In this document: piece after piece, positions 9,907 through 21,740 of the stretch | Position numbering within the stretch: the stretch's first letter is position 1 | Layout: the number at the start of each line of letters is the position of its first letter | DNA from: Solen grandis | Taxonomy: Eukaryota; Mollusca; Bivalvia; Adapedonta; Solenidae | Reading direction: 5' to 3' | Length of the DNA stretch: 64,000 nt | Assembly: GCA_021229015.1 (NCBI GenBank) | Contig: CM037781.1 | Span: 67,786,345 to 67,850,344, forward strand | Notes under the pieces: generated by a model | Databases searched by the model: none | What the model was told of the DNA's origin: nothing | What the model saw: the letters and a program-made list of their open reading frames with translations, nothing else | Translations under genes and position numbers: made by a program

Positions 9907-10940
9907 AGCTCACCATAGCACGAAGTGCTTAAGGTGAGCTATTAGGATCCTTGAATGTCCATTGTCCATTGTCCGTCCGTCATCCACAATTGTCTGTTTG
10001 CATTCTAGCAACTTCAATTCTTAAGCAATCATCTTCAAACTATGATATTATACCAATAATCATCAAATAATGGGATCTTAGTTTTGTAAAGTGATAACTG
10101 TGGGAGGAACTAATATAGATTTAATTGTAATCATTTGATGCTCACCCTTTCTCTTATAACTGCTTGAATGCAGGCGACACAAGTGTTCCGAGGAACACCC
10201 ATCTAGTTTAATGCCCCTACCACTTTGGGGACATATAGATTTGCCCTTGTCCGTCCCGCTGTCCATAATTAGACCGGTTTGTGTCGCGAGTAACTCCAAA
10301 AGTATAACTGCTATGGCCATGAAACTTTCTAAGAATAGTTGTCAGCATATGAACTTGCACACTTACGTATTTGACGCGAATTTATTAGATATCAGCAGAG
10401 TTATGCCCCCTGATTAAGCAAAAAAAAAAAGTAAAACTAAGAATAGGTATCAGAATGTGAATTTATGCACCTGGATACTTTGATGCAAATCTATTGGAGT
10501 TTAGCAGAGTTATGGCCCCTGATTAAGCGAAAATAACATTTTTATACTTTGTGGTGTTGAACACCAAAAGTAAAACTTCTGCTCCCATGAAACTTTCTAA
10601 AACATTTGTCATCATGTGAATTTACGCACCGTGATAATTTGTTGCAGACAACTCTAAAACAAGGTTAATGACCCCAATTTTTTTTTTGCTTAAAATGTTT
10701 CTATTATCATATTCTAATATCATGCAAAATTTAAATTCTATTAAACAGTTTTTATTCTGCTACATCTCTATATGTAACCCTAGCATATGCCTTTAAATGT
10801 TGAACTAAACTTTGATATCAGTTGACCTAGATTTTAACCTTGTGCCTACGTTTTATGTAAAATCATCAGTATTATCTAGTTGTGTCATTTAGAACCTCAA
10901 AGACAGGTGAGCGATCTAGGGCCATCATTGCCCTCTTGTT
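9907..10940 (+). mobile_element. dispersed element with subterminal inverted repeat and 3' hairpin
   Basis: Starts AGCTCACCATAGCACGAAGT, a hairpin whose second arm ends GGTGAGCT. Near the 3' end GGTGAGCGATC repeats that arm. It closes with the stem GGGC-CATCATT-GCCC and TCTTGTT at 10940. The interior contains repeats of about 130-180 bases (CATGAAACTTTCTAA, then AGCAGAGTTATG). Same end logic as 12954-14104. No coding capacity. Confidence 0.6.
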
Positions 10941-11243
10941 AGTTAACTGATTGGGTCTCAAAATTAAGACCAACTCTCTTATAAGACCACTTTTTCCATG
11001 TCCCAAAGTGGTCTTAATAGCAAGACAACAGTAATTGTTTAAGAAATGTCAATAAAATATTGTTGAGAAATTTAAATAAATAAATTTGTTAATCTGCCTA
11101 GTTTGAAAGACAATTAGCTCTCTGTTTATTTAATCTTTACTTGGAACATGTGAAAGTCATGAAATTGCTTGAAATAATTTCTTTGTTCTCTCAAGGCTTT
11201 TTAATTTCTCATTAGTTGTATAATTTGTGTAAAAAAACATATT
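10941..11243. other. unassigned AT-rich sequence
   Basis: Contains two related words (AAGACCACTTTTT and AAAGTGGTCTTAATAG) in inverted orientation around 10978-11020, possibly the end of a dispersed repeat. Nothing else is recognised. Confidence 0.3.
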
Positions 11244-11245
11244 TC

Positions 11246-12831
11246 AGAAGCCTCAAAGATACAGTGTGTTTTGCAAAGGACTGATAGCTAATGGCAAGTT
11301 AAAAAGACACATATTAAGGAAACACAAAACAGAGGAGGAAGTAAAAAATATTCTCAAGCAACCGTCCAGCGTCCAATATAGCTTTTTTGATGCAAAAAGG
11401 CATGATGGAATTTATGAATACAACACATCTATGATAGCAAAGGGGGAAGAAGCAGAGATGAGGGAGAGGAGATCAAAATATGAAGACAATCTACGTTTTT
11501 GCATGGAATGCAAAGGATTCTTTTCAAGTAAATACTTCTCCAAACATAAATGCTTAAGTAAAAAGTCTTTAGCTGTAAAACCAAAGTTACTACAGTCAGT
11601 CTGTAATGACAAAATGGATAAAGATGTTGAGTTTAATGATATTCTTAACAGATTCAGAGATGGTGTTGTTGGAGATCTTTGTCGTTGAAACAAAACTATA
11701 AGACTGATAGGGTATAGACACTTCAATCTTCGCCGACACGAAGAAGGAAAACAGGATGAAGTTTGAAAAGTAGTGATGGCAGAAATGGGGGAACTTGCTA
11801 AGTTATTTATGACATTTCAGTCATTATGTGGTGAACACGTCACTGTGGAGGACATGTTTAGTAGACAGTACCTGCAAGATCTTGTTCAAATTGTTAAATG
11901 TCAGTGTTTAATGAGTTAACAGGAACAGAAAAACATGGACAGAAGTTTTTTATTGATGCTGTTATTTTGAGAGCCATCAAAACTCTTCTTGGATATTTTA
12001 GTGAGACAATGCAGGATGAATAACGAAAAGAACTAAAGCACTTTGTAACAACATACAAACATAAATCTACAGAATTGTATCCCAGTGCAAGACAGACATG
12101 TGTTAAAAGTTCACTTGAAAAAGCCAGAAAACCTTCCAGTTTACCAGATGAAAAGGCAGTCCAACAGTTGAAACTATATATTGAATCCAAATTGAAGTCA
12201 TTAGTTGAGACTTATGAAATTAAAAAGTACTCCTTGTTAAGAAGTCTGGTTGTAGCTCATTTAACTTTGTATAATTCAAGCGTGGCGAAGAGGCAGCACG
12301 CATGTTGAAGAGTGAGTGGCAAGATGCTGTCAAAGGTGTGTGGTTACCTGAAGATATGTTAGGGAAGATTAGTGACCCAGCTGAGATACATTTAGTTGGA
12401 AAATACAAACTTGCATATTTGAAGGGAAAAGGAAAAAAATATGTGCCTGTGTTGGTTCCCATTGATCTTGTTGATGCCATTAACATTCTTTATAGAGATA
12501 GGGATGAATTTAGTGTGAAAGAGGACAATATCTTCCTTTTTGCTACAAAAGATGGATTCTCTCATTGTTCAGGATGGCATGCAGTATCAAATGTTTGCAA
12601 AATGGCAGGAGTCAATCCATGTAAATGCAACAAAAATGCGACACAGACTTTCCACTATGTTTGCAAGTTTAGACATGACTGCAGAGCAGCAGAGAATATT
12701 TTTAGATCAAATGGGTCATGAACTTAGCACAAACAAGGAGAATTATCAGTGTCCTCAAGGCATTCAGGCTGTTTGTGTGATGGGGAAAATGCTGAACTCC
12801 AGTAACTCAAATAACCAAGGTATATATTGAA
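11246..12831 (+). pseudogene. broken tyrosine-recombinase gene, Crypton-like
   Basis: Pieces of one protein lie in order in changing frames. The N-terminal part (11266-11685) has an HILRKHK segment and a Cys/His cluster (FCMECKGFF ... KHKC). The middle part continues past stops at 11686 and 11764, a frame change near 11905 and another stop near 12020. The recombinase-like part (about 12260-12830) has a box-I-like RGEEAARM, then MRHRLSTM, then MGH, then a Tyr in KENYQ, matching the Arg, Arg/His, His and Tyr order of tyrosine recombinases. Frame changes near 12268 and 12640 break it. It starts next to an acceptor-like TTTCAG. Similar proteins are abundant in fish, cnidarians and molluscs. The Crypton-type assignment is from motif order only. 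This copy cannot make protein. Confidence 0.7.
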
Positions 12832-12953
12832 CTGTATATTTTAGACAACTAAATATTATTATTTACACCAGTTAGATTTACTTGTATCAAAAGTTTGCAA
12901 CAACATTTTTGAGAAAATGGATTATTACATGAAAAGAGATTTTGTGACTTTTT

Positions 12954-14104
12954 AGCTCACCTGAGCACAACGTGCTCATGGTGAGCTTTTCTGATCGCCT
13001 TTTGTACGTCGTCCGTGCGTCCGTCATCAAAAATTTCTTTAAACATCATCTCCTTCTAAACTACTTACTGGATTTTGATAAAACTTCACAGGAATGTTCA
13101 TTATGGAGCTCTTTACCAAAGTTGTTAAAATTATTTTGATTGGTCAAAAATCCAGGTCACAGGAGCTAAGAATAGATTTTAAAAATGAAAATTTTAAAAA
13201 TCTTCTTCTCCGAAACCACAAGTCCTAGCTTTTTGATTTTTGGTATGTAGCATGATCTTATGATTCTCTTCCAAGATTGTTAAAATTATGACCCTGGGGT
13301 CAAAATTGGCCCCACCCCAGGGGTCACTTGATTTAACATAGGCTAATATAGGAAAAACTTGAAAAATCTTCTTCTCAGAAACCACAAGGCCTAGGGTTTA
13401 GATATTTGGTATGCAGCATTGTCTAGTGGATCACAACCAAGTTTGTTCAAATCATGGCCCTGGGGTCAAATTTGCCCCGCCAAGGGGTCACCTGATTTTA
13501 CATAGGCTAATATAGAAAAAAACTTGAAAAATCTTCTTCTCAGAAACCACAAGGCCTGGAGTTTAGATATTTGGTATGTAGCATTGTCTAGTGGGTCTCT
13601 ACCAAATTTGTACAAATCATGACCTTTGGGTCAAATTTGGCCCCGCCAAGGGGTCTCCTGATTTTACATAGGCTAATATAGAAAAAAAACTTGAAAAATG
13701 ATCTTCTCAGAAACCACAAGGCCTGGAGTTTAGGTATTTGGTATGTAGCATTGCCTAGTGGGTCTCTACCAAATTTGTACAAATCATGATCTTTGGGTCA
13801 AATTTGACCCGCCATAGGGGTCACCTGATTTTACATAGGCTAATATTGGAGAAAAAAACTAGGTCACAGGAGCTAAAAATAGATTTTAAAAATGAAAATT
13901 TTAAAAATCTTCTTCTCAGAAACCACAAGGCATAGAGTTAAGATATTTTGTTTGTAGCATTGTCTAATAGACCTCTATCAAGTTCGTTCAAATCATGACC
14001 CTGAGGTCAAAATTGGCTCTGCCCCAGGGGTCACTTGATTTTACATAGCCTAATGATACCAGGTGAGCGATCCAGGCCCTGAGGGTCATCATGGCCATCT
14101 TGTT
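12954..14104 (+). mobile_element. dispersed element with subterminal inverted repeat, five internal ~165-bp repeats and 3' hairpin
   Basis: Starts with a strong hairpin (AGCTCACCTGAGCACAACGT ... GTGCTCATGGTGAGCT). The interior has about five tandem units of about 160-170 bases (TCTTCTCAGAAACCACAAGG, TTGGTATGTAGCATTGTCTA, GGGGTCACCTGATTTTACAT). Near the 3' end GGTGAGCGATCC repeats the 5' arm, followed by a GGCC-rich stem and ATCTTGTT ending at 14104. The internal frames are shadows. This organisation fits Helentron-associated non-autonomous elements. Confidence 0.65.
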
Positions 14105-14155
14105 AGTTAATCTATTTATTTATTTTTTTTAAGATCATTAATTGACTTGACTATT

Positions 14156-14342
14156 TGAGTTTACCGTCGCAGTATTTCAGTCATATAGCGACGTCCAGCT
14201 AATTACAGGTGGAGGAAGACCCCGAATGCACGGAGGCATCCGGGTAGAACCAATGGCCTACCGCAAGCCAGCTGGAAGGCTTCCGCACATGAAAATCCGT
14301 ATGACCCTACCGGGATTCGAACCCATGCGGTGATGGGCTGTC
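14156..14342 (-). mobile_element. tRNA-derived SINE, family 1, head-truncated
   Basis: Minus-strand copy. Reading the plus strand: tail (TTTACCGTCGCAGTATTTCA), body (CCAGCTAATTACAGGTGGAG; TACCGCAAGCCAGCTGGAAG) and the B box (GGATTCGAACCC). The A-box half of the tRNA head is missing. Confidence 0.8.
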
Positions 14343-14430
14343 TTTAATTGATTTATTCATTTAGTCAATTTTTAAATTATGCTAATATCTGATCTAATTG
14401 GATTGAATGGATTTGATAATTTGAGCATGA

Positions 14431-14669
14431 GGGGCCTCCGTGGCCGAGAGGGTAAAGTCACTGACTTTAACACTCACTCAGCTCCTCACGCATGGGTTCG
14501 AATCCTGGCAAGGTCATTCTAATTTTCATGTGAGGAAGTCTTCCAGCTGGCTTGCGGTAGGTGGTTCTACCCAGATTTCTCTGTGCATTCTGGGTCTTCC
14601 TCCACCTGTAATTAGCTGGACGTCGCTATATGAGTGAAATACTGTTGAAGTGACAGTAAACTCAAAAAG
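14431..14669 (+). mobile_element. tRNA-derived SINE, family 1, near full length
   Basis: The best plus-strand copy: tRNA-like head with A box TGGCCGAGAGG and B box GGTTCGAATCC, conserved body, and tail GAAATACTGTTGAAGTGACA ... AAACTCAAAAAGTC. About 240 bases, in opposite orientation to the copy 90 bases upstream. An apparent 65-residue frame across it is not a gene. Confidence 0.85.
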
Positions 14670-15894
14670 TCATTTCACTACACTTAACATACTTTAAAGA
14701 AATGACCAAATTATATTACATACATGTTTTATAATATTTTTGTTTCTATTTTATCTCAAAACAATGTCCTTTTGCTCATTTTCTAAGGTAATAATATGAA
14801 GAAGCTTCAATCAAGTGAGTTGTATTATACAACTGGGGATATCAATTAAACAAATTTGCATTTGAAATGATTTTGTGTCTAAGTTAATGTATAGATTCAG
14901 TGGGTCTTATAATAGTTCGGTATATGGAATGAAACCTACTATTAATGTGTCAAAACCCTTGACTTTTTCATTTCTCTAAAAGAATGAATATGATCAAAAT
15001 CTCAACAATTGATGTTATTTGTACCGATACTTTTTTGAGTAATGTTAGGGAAAGGCAGCATAAATTTAATGTTATGAAAATTTTATTTTTCAACTATTCT
15101 AATAGATATTTATTAAAGGAAGAAATTATCTATTTCCAAGCATCAGAACTTTATCAGTAAAGTTGATATTTAGTTTGATATTAACGTCCAAAAATAGCTG
15201 GCCTTAAGAAAAAAATTGCACATTTTATTTGATGTCCATTGAATAGATAATATTTTCTGGTCAAAATATTTGGATATTTTTCACCATATGCATGTTCTGC
15301 AGAACTCATATACAGTTTTCAGAACTTTAATCTATGCTAAAGGAATTCATTTTGGTTGGACTGCTAGTATAGTACTGTAAAACTAGATTTAGAAAGCACA
15401 TTTATTTAGTGCCCTGTAAATATTGAAAGAGTGCCTCAGAACATTCATCAAAGTAACTATGCATGTTCGTAGAAGATGATAAAAACATTTTAACCAAAAA
15501 GAATTGGGGGTTCACCCAGCCGTTTTCAAGTTATCTGCCCTTGAATTTGATGTTTTTGTTATTATAGGTCATTTCAAGGATAGATAAAGACAAGTCTAAT
15601 AAACATTATTTTTATTTTTTACTTTTTTACTATCATTTGAAGTTGTATGGGGGGGGGGGGTATACTGGATTCAGCTTGTCTGTCTGGCCGGCCTGCCCTT
15701 CGTCTGTCGGTTTCTTTGTCCGGACCGTAACTCAAAAAGTATGAAACTTTATATGTGGATAGATCTCATTGAGGGGGAGTGCAGTGACCAAGAACCATAA
15801 CTCTTTGTCGTGTAATTTTGGAGTTATTGCCCTTTGTAAATTTTCATACTTAATTTTGTGTGGGCTGTTACTCAAAAAGTATAAAAGGCATCAA
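14670..15894. other. AT-rich sequence with dispersed-repeat fragments, no gene
   Basis: Contains the counterpart of the 7000-7205 repeat at about 15440-15600, a G11 run near 15650, and a fragment at about 15660-15890 (GTAACTCAAAAAGTATGAAA; GCAGTGACCAAGAACCATAA) related to 24840-25080. Nothing coding was seen. Confidence 0.4.
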
Positions 15895-16027
15895 CAGTAA
15901 AATGTAATGCAGCTGTACAATATAGTGTAATAATGGACCTGAACAGTACAGTGTAATAATCGACCGGAACAGTACAGCGTAAAAGTGGACCTGAACAGTA
16001 CAGTGTAATGATGGAGCTGAACAATAC
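15895..16027 (+). repeat. 26-bp tandem repeat, about 5 units
   Basis: Units of about 26 bases built on ACAGTACAGTGTAATAATGG followed by ACCTGA, with point changes between units. Low copy number. Confidence 0.75.
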
Positions 16028-16298
16028 TTAGTGGGCCTTCATCCAAATAAATTAATGTATACATGTGTTAATATTATTTATTTTCCTTGTTGAGCCAATA
16101 CATTTACATGTCTCTGACCTACATGTTATTTGTATTAAAATCCCTGTTACAAAGCGACATGCGGGGGGTATTTGCGCCATTACAATGGCAGTTCTAGTTT
16201 AATTTTTGGTCAAAACACAAATTTAATGGAGTTCCATTAAATATTTGTGTTCCCTTTTTTCAGGTTAAGTAAAGAGGCTGCAAATTCTTTAAAAATAG

Positions 16299-16299
<1 letters not shown>

Positions 16300-16333
<34 letters not shown>
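16300..16333. repeat. poly(T) tract
   Basis: About 31 consecutive T, with no recognisable retroelement body on either side. Confidence 0.8.
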
Positions 16334-16427
16334 AAAATAAGAACAAAATTGCAAAGGTGTAATTAAGGAAGATAAAATATCTCTTTACAAAACTAAATAT
16401 TGAGCTTGGTAACCTAATATGTTTTGC

Positions 16428-16669
16428 TTAACCCTTTCCCTCATAGAGGACACCATGAAAAGATCTATGCGAACAGCATAAAACCAGATCAGCCTGCGAG
16501 TAACTCGCAGGCAGATCAGGTTTAATGCTGTTCGCTGCTCCTCAATGGTCTGGAAATGAGGATTTTGTAATTAAATTTGGTAAGGTTTAACTGTGATTTT
16601 CTGCAGGTCAGGCTTTATGTGGTACCTATTGAGTGCGTCAAAATGAGTCTATATGAGGGAAAGGGTTAA
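16428..16669. mobile_element. piggyBac-like MITE with TTAA target duplication
   Basis: A 234-base element at 16432-16665 between two TTAA copies (16428-16431, 16666-16669). The ends are inverted repeats: CCCTTTCCCTCATA at the left and its exact complement TATGAGGGAAAGGG at the right. CCC...GGG ends with a TTAA target are the signature of piggyBac-superfamily elements. The interior has a second near-palindrome centred on CCTGCGAGTAACTCGCAGG. No transposase, so it depends on one in trans. Confidence 0.85.
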
Positions 16670-17039
16670 ATGTTTCTGTTCCTTAAAAAATTTAAATTAA
16701 TTCTAGTTCAGTTTTCATTCTGCGTGTCTGTATATTTGTAACTGTAGCATGTGCCTTTAATATCAATGGAAATTTTGTAAGAATGATGGTTTAAGTGTTC
16801 TTAAATAAATGAAATAATCATGCAAGGAAATTTAAAAATATATTTTATTTTTTAAGTTTTATCAGAATTTGCTTAATTTTTTTTTTACATAATATATATG
16901 GTATTAGGCAATATGATTACATTTGTGTTAGGGTTTCCTGTATGTTTGTTACTACTTGAATATATATTATAATAGAAATTCTTTAAAGTTTACAAGATTT
17001 TATTATTCACATTATATATAAATATTATAATCCTCGTAT

Positions 17040-17480
17040 TGGTATCCTACTCACCTGGGTTTGCGTAAACATTGGTAATGTTTTGATCACCTCTAGCTTA
17101 ATTTTTTTGTAACTTCACACAGTTTTGAGATTATATTGGAGGTCATTTCCAAGGCCATAACTCTAGCATGGATTTAGCCTTTGTGAACTTAAAAATCCTG
17201 GTTTTGCATGCAAATCAATCTTTAAAACTACTGAAGATATTGACTTTTAACTTTAAACATGTCTTCAGGAGCTATCCAAGGCCCGTAGCTCTGACATGAA
17301 TTTTGACTGGCAAATGGGTCTTAATGAAGTTTCTGGGTCACTATCCAAGACTTATAATTGTTTTATGTATTTTGAATGAAATTTTCCTCATTGTTAATTA
17401 CTACATTAACCAGGCTCTTGTTTTACTATCAAGCACTGAGAATATTTGAGTGCACTGTCGTACTGACAGCTCTTACATAT
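17040..17480 (+). repeat. dispersed element fragments ending in GGCTCTTGTT
   Basis: Starts near TACTCACCTGGG and runs through words typical of the bivalve-type repeats seen elsewhere in the window (AAGGCCATAACTCTAGCATG, AAGGCCCGTAGCTCTGACAT), ending AGGCTCTTGTT at about 17422. A second, partial end (ACTGTCGTACTGACAGCTCTT) follows at about 17455-17475. Boundaries are approximate. Confidence 0.45.
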
Positions 17481-17849
17481 CAATTTCCACACATGGACAA
17501 GAAACTATTATAACTTGTATAAATCAATAGAAATTTTACAGCATATAATGAAATTCATCATCACAATTGCACAAAAACATCTATGTGATAGTCATAACTA
17601 GGTTATATTGAATATTTATTATAGTAACAAGTTGTATTAAAACAATGCTTGTAAGCATGTGTATTTATGTTAAATGTTATCATCAGGACACATTAATTTG
17701 AAAGAAAATGTAATAAATGATAATGAACATCAATGGTCTTTGTTAACTGAATTTCATACACGATTTCAAAAATATTCTGCAGCACTTTTGGACTGAAAAA
17801 AATAAGGTGGAGGTGTTCTAGTGACCAAATATGGCTTTATATAGCCGGC
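17480..17849. other. AT-rich sequence, nothing recognised
   Basis: No open frame of note, no splice-compatible exon and no clear repeat in this interval. Confidence 0.4.
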
Positions 17850-18052
17850 ATTACACACAGCCCCTCACTGCGTGGGTTCGAATCCCGGCAGGGTCATTTA
17901 GATTTTCATATGTGGAAGCCTTCCAGCTGGCTTGCAGTAGGTCGGTGGTTCTACCCGGGTTCCTCTGTGTATTCTGGTCTCCCTCCACCTGTATCTAGCT
18001 GGAAGTCGCTATATGACTGAAATACTGTCGCAGCGACGGTAAACTCAAAAAG
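17850..18052 (+). mobile_element. tRNA-derived SINE, family 1, head-truncated
   Basis: Begins inside the tRNA head (B box GGTTCGAATCCC present, A box absent), then the conserved body and a good tail (CTGAAATACTGTCGCAGCGA ... AAACTCAAAAAGTCC). Confidence 0.8.
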
Positions 18053-19276
18053 TCCAGTCAGAAGTGACTACATTGAATATTGCTGTCTATCACTATATGT
18101 AAAATGCATGCCCTTTTCATTTTTGACCGATAAAAATGTTTGTTGTTTACATTTGGAGTACTGTATTATGGAAAGCCGGCGCGCCATGCTTTATGCGAAA
18201 TGTATATTGTGAAAAGGCTGGTCCATCATGCGAATTGCTAAATGGAAAAAGCGGGTTGTTAAATGCGAATTGCTAAAATACGAAATGATGAATTATTGGA
18301 AAAGATGAAATTACTTTTTTACTGAATGTCATTTGTGAAATAATGGTAGCAATAAATGAACGGAAAACCCAGGGAATCTATATATAGAATTCCTACTTAC
18401 TCATTTAGTGACACTGTGTCAATATACGTTGAATATAGAGTAGAATTATAAAAAAAAAGCATGCGATCGGCCTTATCAGTTTGGTATTCTTATCGCCTTA
18501 AGTCACAGACAATGCTCAAGTATCTTGATTAAATGAACCATGGTAGTTTAGTTTTATGAGCTTTGAGAAAATATATTGATATAAGATAAATTAATATAAA
18601 ATGTAAATTTGACATAATAATTAAAATGGTAAAAAATGAGCAGACACATGCTGTGGACAATTGGCTGTATAGAATCTACGAGTTTTTGTTTGCTGTGTTT
18701 GTTGGTCACAACACTTACACATTTACATGTACTACATTTCACTGCAGTTTAAAACGGTCAAGTTGTAATGAAAACGCCAAGTTTCGATGAGGCGTTTCTT
18801 TATCTCTTCAGTAAATAATATTGAAGTTTGTTTGGGCAATCCGCAAGCATTCTGCAAAATAAAAATGAACTGTATTTCTGCAATATACAGGTGATATATA
18901 AAAGAACAAATTGTACTTTACGAGGGCATTCCCCAAGTATACCACATCCGCGAAATATATGGAGTAAAGTATACCTGCCGCGATCCTCAAACATCTCACA
19001 GCAGCAAAATATATATGAAAATAAAGCATAGTTTGGTATAACAGGCATAGACCGAAAATGGGAGCGACATCTAATATACAGGCCCGGATCCAGAATTTTT
19101 CCACTGGGGGGGGGGCCAAAGTCTGAATGTGATGTGAGTACTAGGGGGGATCCGGGGGCATGCTTCCCTGGAAAAAAAAGGTTTTTATTGTGATGGAGAT
19201 GCATTCTGATGAGTATCTGGGGATACAAGTGAAGGTTTTTATGTGCTTTTCTTTTCTTTCGTTTTTTTCCTTTTCT

Positions 19277-19278
<2 letters not shown>

Positions 19279-19309
<31 letters not shown>
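19279..19309. repeat. poly(T) tract
   Basis: About 31 T inside the composite repeat. The Lys-rich minus-strand frame across it is an artefact. Confidence 0.8.
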
Positions 19310-19334
19310 AAACTTGAAGACCATGGATCTAATG

Positions 19335-20150
19335 CCTAGGTCCCACTGGAGAAAAATCATCGGCGTTGTGGAAATACACAAATTTTCTCCCGATGGCATC
19401 AGATGTTTGAGCCCAAAAGATGGAGCAGTCCTATGAGAAGCTTTGGGATTGGTCCGTTGAAACGTTCACTGATGTTTCGGTTATGGTACAATGGCCTTGT
19501 ATTACCGGGGATAGCTCCAGATGCTCGTGAAATTTATCCGATGATCGGGGAAGGTGAATCGGAGCTTCATCGAACTTGAAACATCATCGGGGGAATATCC
19601 CCGTAGATTAGGGGATGTATCATTTTATCGAACCATCCTAGGTGCCTCGGGAAGATTATGGAGATTATGAGAATTTGGTGATGGACAAAATCAAGGGTAG
19701 ACTTTCGGGGGTTTATGATGATGCCCCCAGCAATGCCCCATGGCCTTTTTGACCGTCTCAGTCTAAAGTTGACCAAACAAAGCAAAAAAAATTAGAGTGC
19801 GCTTGGCGTTTTCTTGCGAATATTCTGAGATTATATCACAAGATCTGGAATGTGTCACAGAAAGGTCTCCGTACCTTCGAGACATCACCGAAGCCTGGGG
19901 TTCCTCGGACGAAAAATATTTCGCGGAATCTCCATGAATGCTTCCAAGGAGCTTCCGGGAAGCTATGCTTATGTTTCCCCGGCCTGGTTTCCCCGAGGCC
20001 TCCCAATAACTCCACGTGGCTCGCAACGCTTTCGAATCTTCCGCGGGAACCAGGGGAACCTGTTCCCGACGCCTCCCGAGGCTCATCAATTTCCATCGGG
20101 AGTACATTCCCTAGGCAAAAAATGTCAAGTGAGACTGAGCCTTAAGCGAT
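19335..20150. repeat. GC-richer island, possible non-autonomous DNA element
   Basis: Base composition is clearly higher in GC than the flanks, with repeated ATCGGGG/CCGATG-type words. The left end CCTAGGTCCCACTGGAGAAA resembles the complement of the right end TCAAGTGAGACTGAGCC, giving an imperfect inverted repeat of about 17 bases. All six frames look open in part because of composition, and none has a recognisable domain. Confidence 0.4.
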
Positions 20151-20254
20151 ATAATTTTATATTTACCTTCGCAAAGCCATGTTTTTGAATAACTACTGTG
20201 TAATAGTATTTTCAAAAAATGACGGGGAGACTGGCATAAAAAACATAAGTGCTT

Positions 20255-20297
20255 TTTGGACCCCCCCCCCCCCCCAAAAAAAAAAAAAAAAAAAAGA
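20255..20297. repeat. poly(C)/poly(A) tract
   Basis: A run of C followed directly by a run of A, about 40 bases in all. A similar C-then-A tract is at 35588-35622. Confidence 0.85.
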
Positions 20298-20299
20298 TA

Positions 20300-21740
20300 A
20301 AGTGACTTGTGTACATTATCAATTAGTGAATGCTTTGAATTGTCATCAGTTTTAGACTCAACATTGTAAAAGACAGTTTTTTTTTAAATCTGAGGAAAAA
20401 AAATCACTTTAAACATATTTTGTCAAATATGTTGAAGATAATACCGGGTATATGCTATATTAGGTTCGAACCTGGTAATCTTGACAGTCTAATTGTCGAT
20501 CTGGAAGCAGCCTTCACACACAGGCTTCCCAGATAAAAAAAAATCAGACGCACGTTTTAGGGTCGGGCGGTTGCATGGGCCCCTTCTGCGTGTCGAGTTT
20601 TGGTACATTTTTTTCTCTAAATGTTAAATCAGTAACAAAACAAACAATATTCAGTAATAAAAGATGTTGATATTTAATATGAACTCTTTTATATCCGTTT
20701 ATTTCGCACATAAGTTGTGTTTTCTGTGCATTAGTATTTCGTACGACTTATCACTAACATTGCTCAATGACTGATTACCTGGATTTGATGTGAATTAGTG
20801 ATCATGCATAATCTACATATACATTGTCCCAAAATATGGATTGTCCCAAAATTTGGCAGATTGAAATTTTCAAATTCTTTCATTTCATATTCATGATTTT
20901 TATAAATTTAAAATACACCAGGGTCTCTTTATTAAGAGACCATGAATACACATACATGTAGATTATTATATTCGTAAATATTCAAAAGTGAACATGATTA
21001 TGTATCGGCCTGCTGTTTGTATTTATTCCTTTCAGGAAAAAATATTTAGGAGTTAGTTTCATAAAAATAATAGTTAAAAAGTTACGTAAAAATAGTAAAG
21101 CTGATGACATTTAGAAACACAACCCATTTCTGATTAAGTTGCATTTGCATGGCTAGCGATAGGTATGCATCTAATCTGAGGTTTGCTACAGCAAAAAAAA
21201 TCATTACCTTTTTAACTTTTTCAAAAACGAAATTGGCAATTTTTCATACCTGATAGTTCATCAACCTGCCGGCAGCTAATTAGCCCGCTTTTAATGCAAG
21301 ATTTTAAACATTATTATTATTATTATTATTAATTCTTTTTGGCTCTAGTGAAATTGTTTCGATGCTAATTACATTTTAATGTCCAGCTTAGTTGTTGTTT
21401 TTAGCTTAACTATTTTTATGCTATTTCTTAAACTGCATTTGCTTAGAATAGTTTATAGTTGTAACTGATACAAACTGTTGGTAATTGCCGATTTTTCCCA
21501 ATTATTAGATGCCATGTAAATTTCTCTCAATCAGTGAACGTGTCCGCAGTACCCTAAACACATGCTTAACACACAGTCATGGACGACTGCCGGTTCGGAT
21601 TACCTACACATTAACAGCAGGGGGCCATAAGACAATAGGAGTCTGGCTGGTCAGGTGGTTATGCGGGTGGTTCAGTATGGGGGCCCACGATGGGGATTTC
21701 CTCTAGACAACACTACTATGATGTAATCAAGGGATTTTAT
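20300..21740. other. AT-rich sequence inside the composite, no gene
   Basis: A short (ATT)n run at about 21311-21330 and a perfect small hairpin GTCTCTT-TATT-AAGAGAC at about 20923-20940. No gene is recognised. Confidence 0.35.

Noticed and set aside
11412..12486. Minus-strand frames opposite the recombinase relic
   Set aside because: They are shadows of the plus-strand coding remnant, which has clear family motifs.
14431..14510. Functional tRNA gene
   Set aside because: The head has A and B boxes but no credible acceptor stem or anticodon arm pairing, and it continues into the SINE body.
18800..20188. Several long frames on both strands (199, 114, 112, 97 codons)
   Set aside because: They cross poly(T), GC-rich repeat and inverted-repeat sequence; all frames are open together, and no protein family is recognisable.
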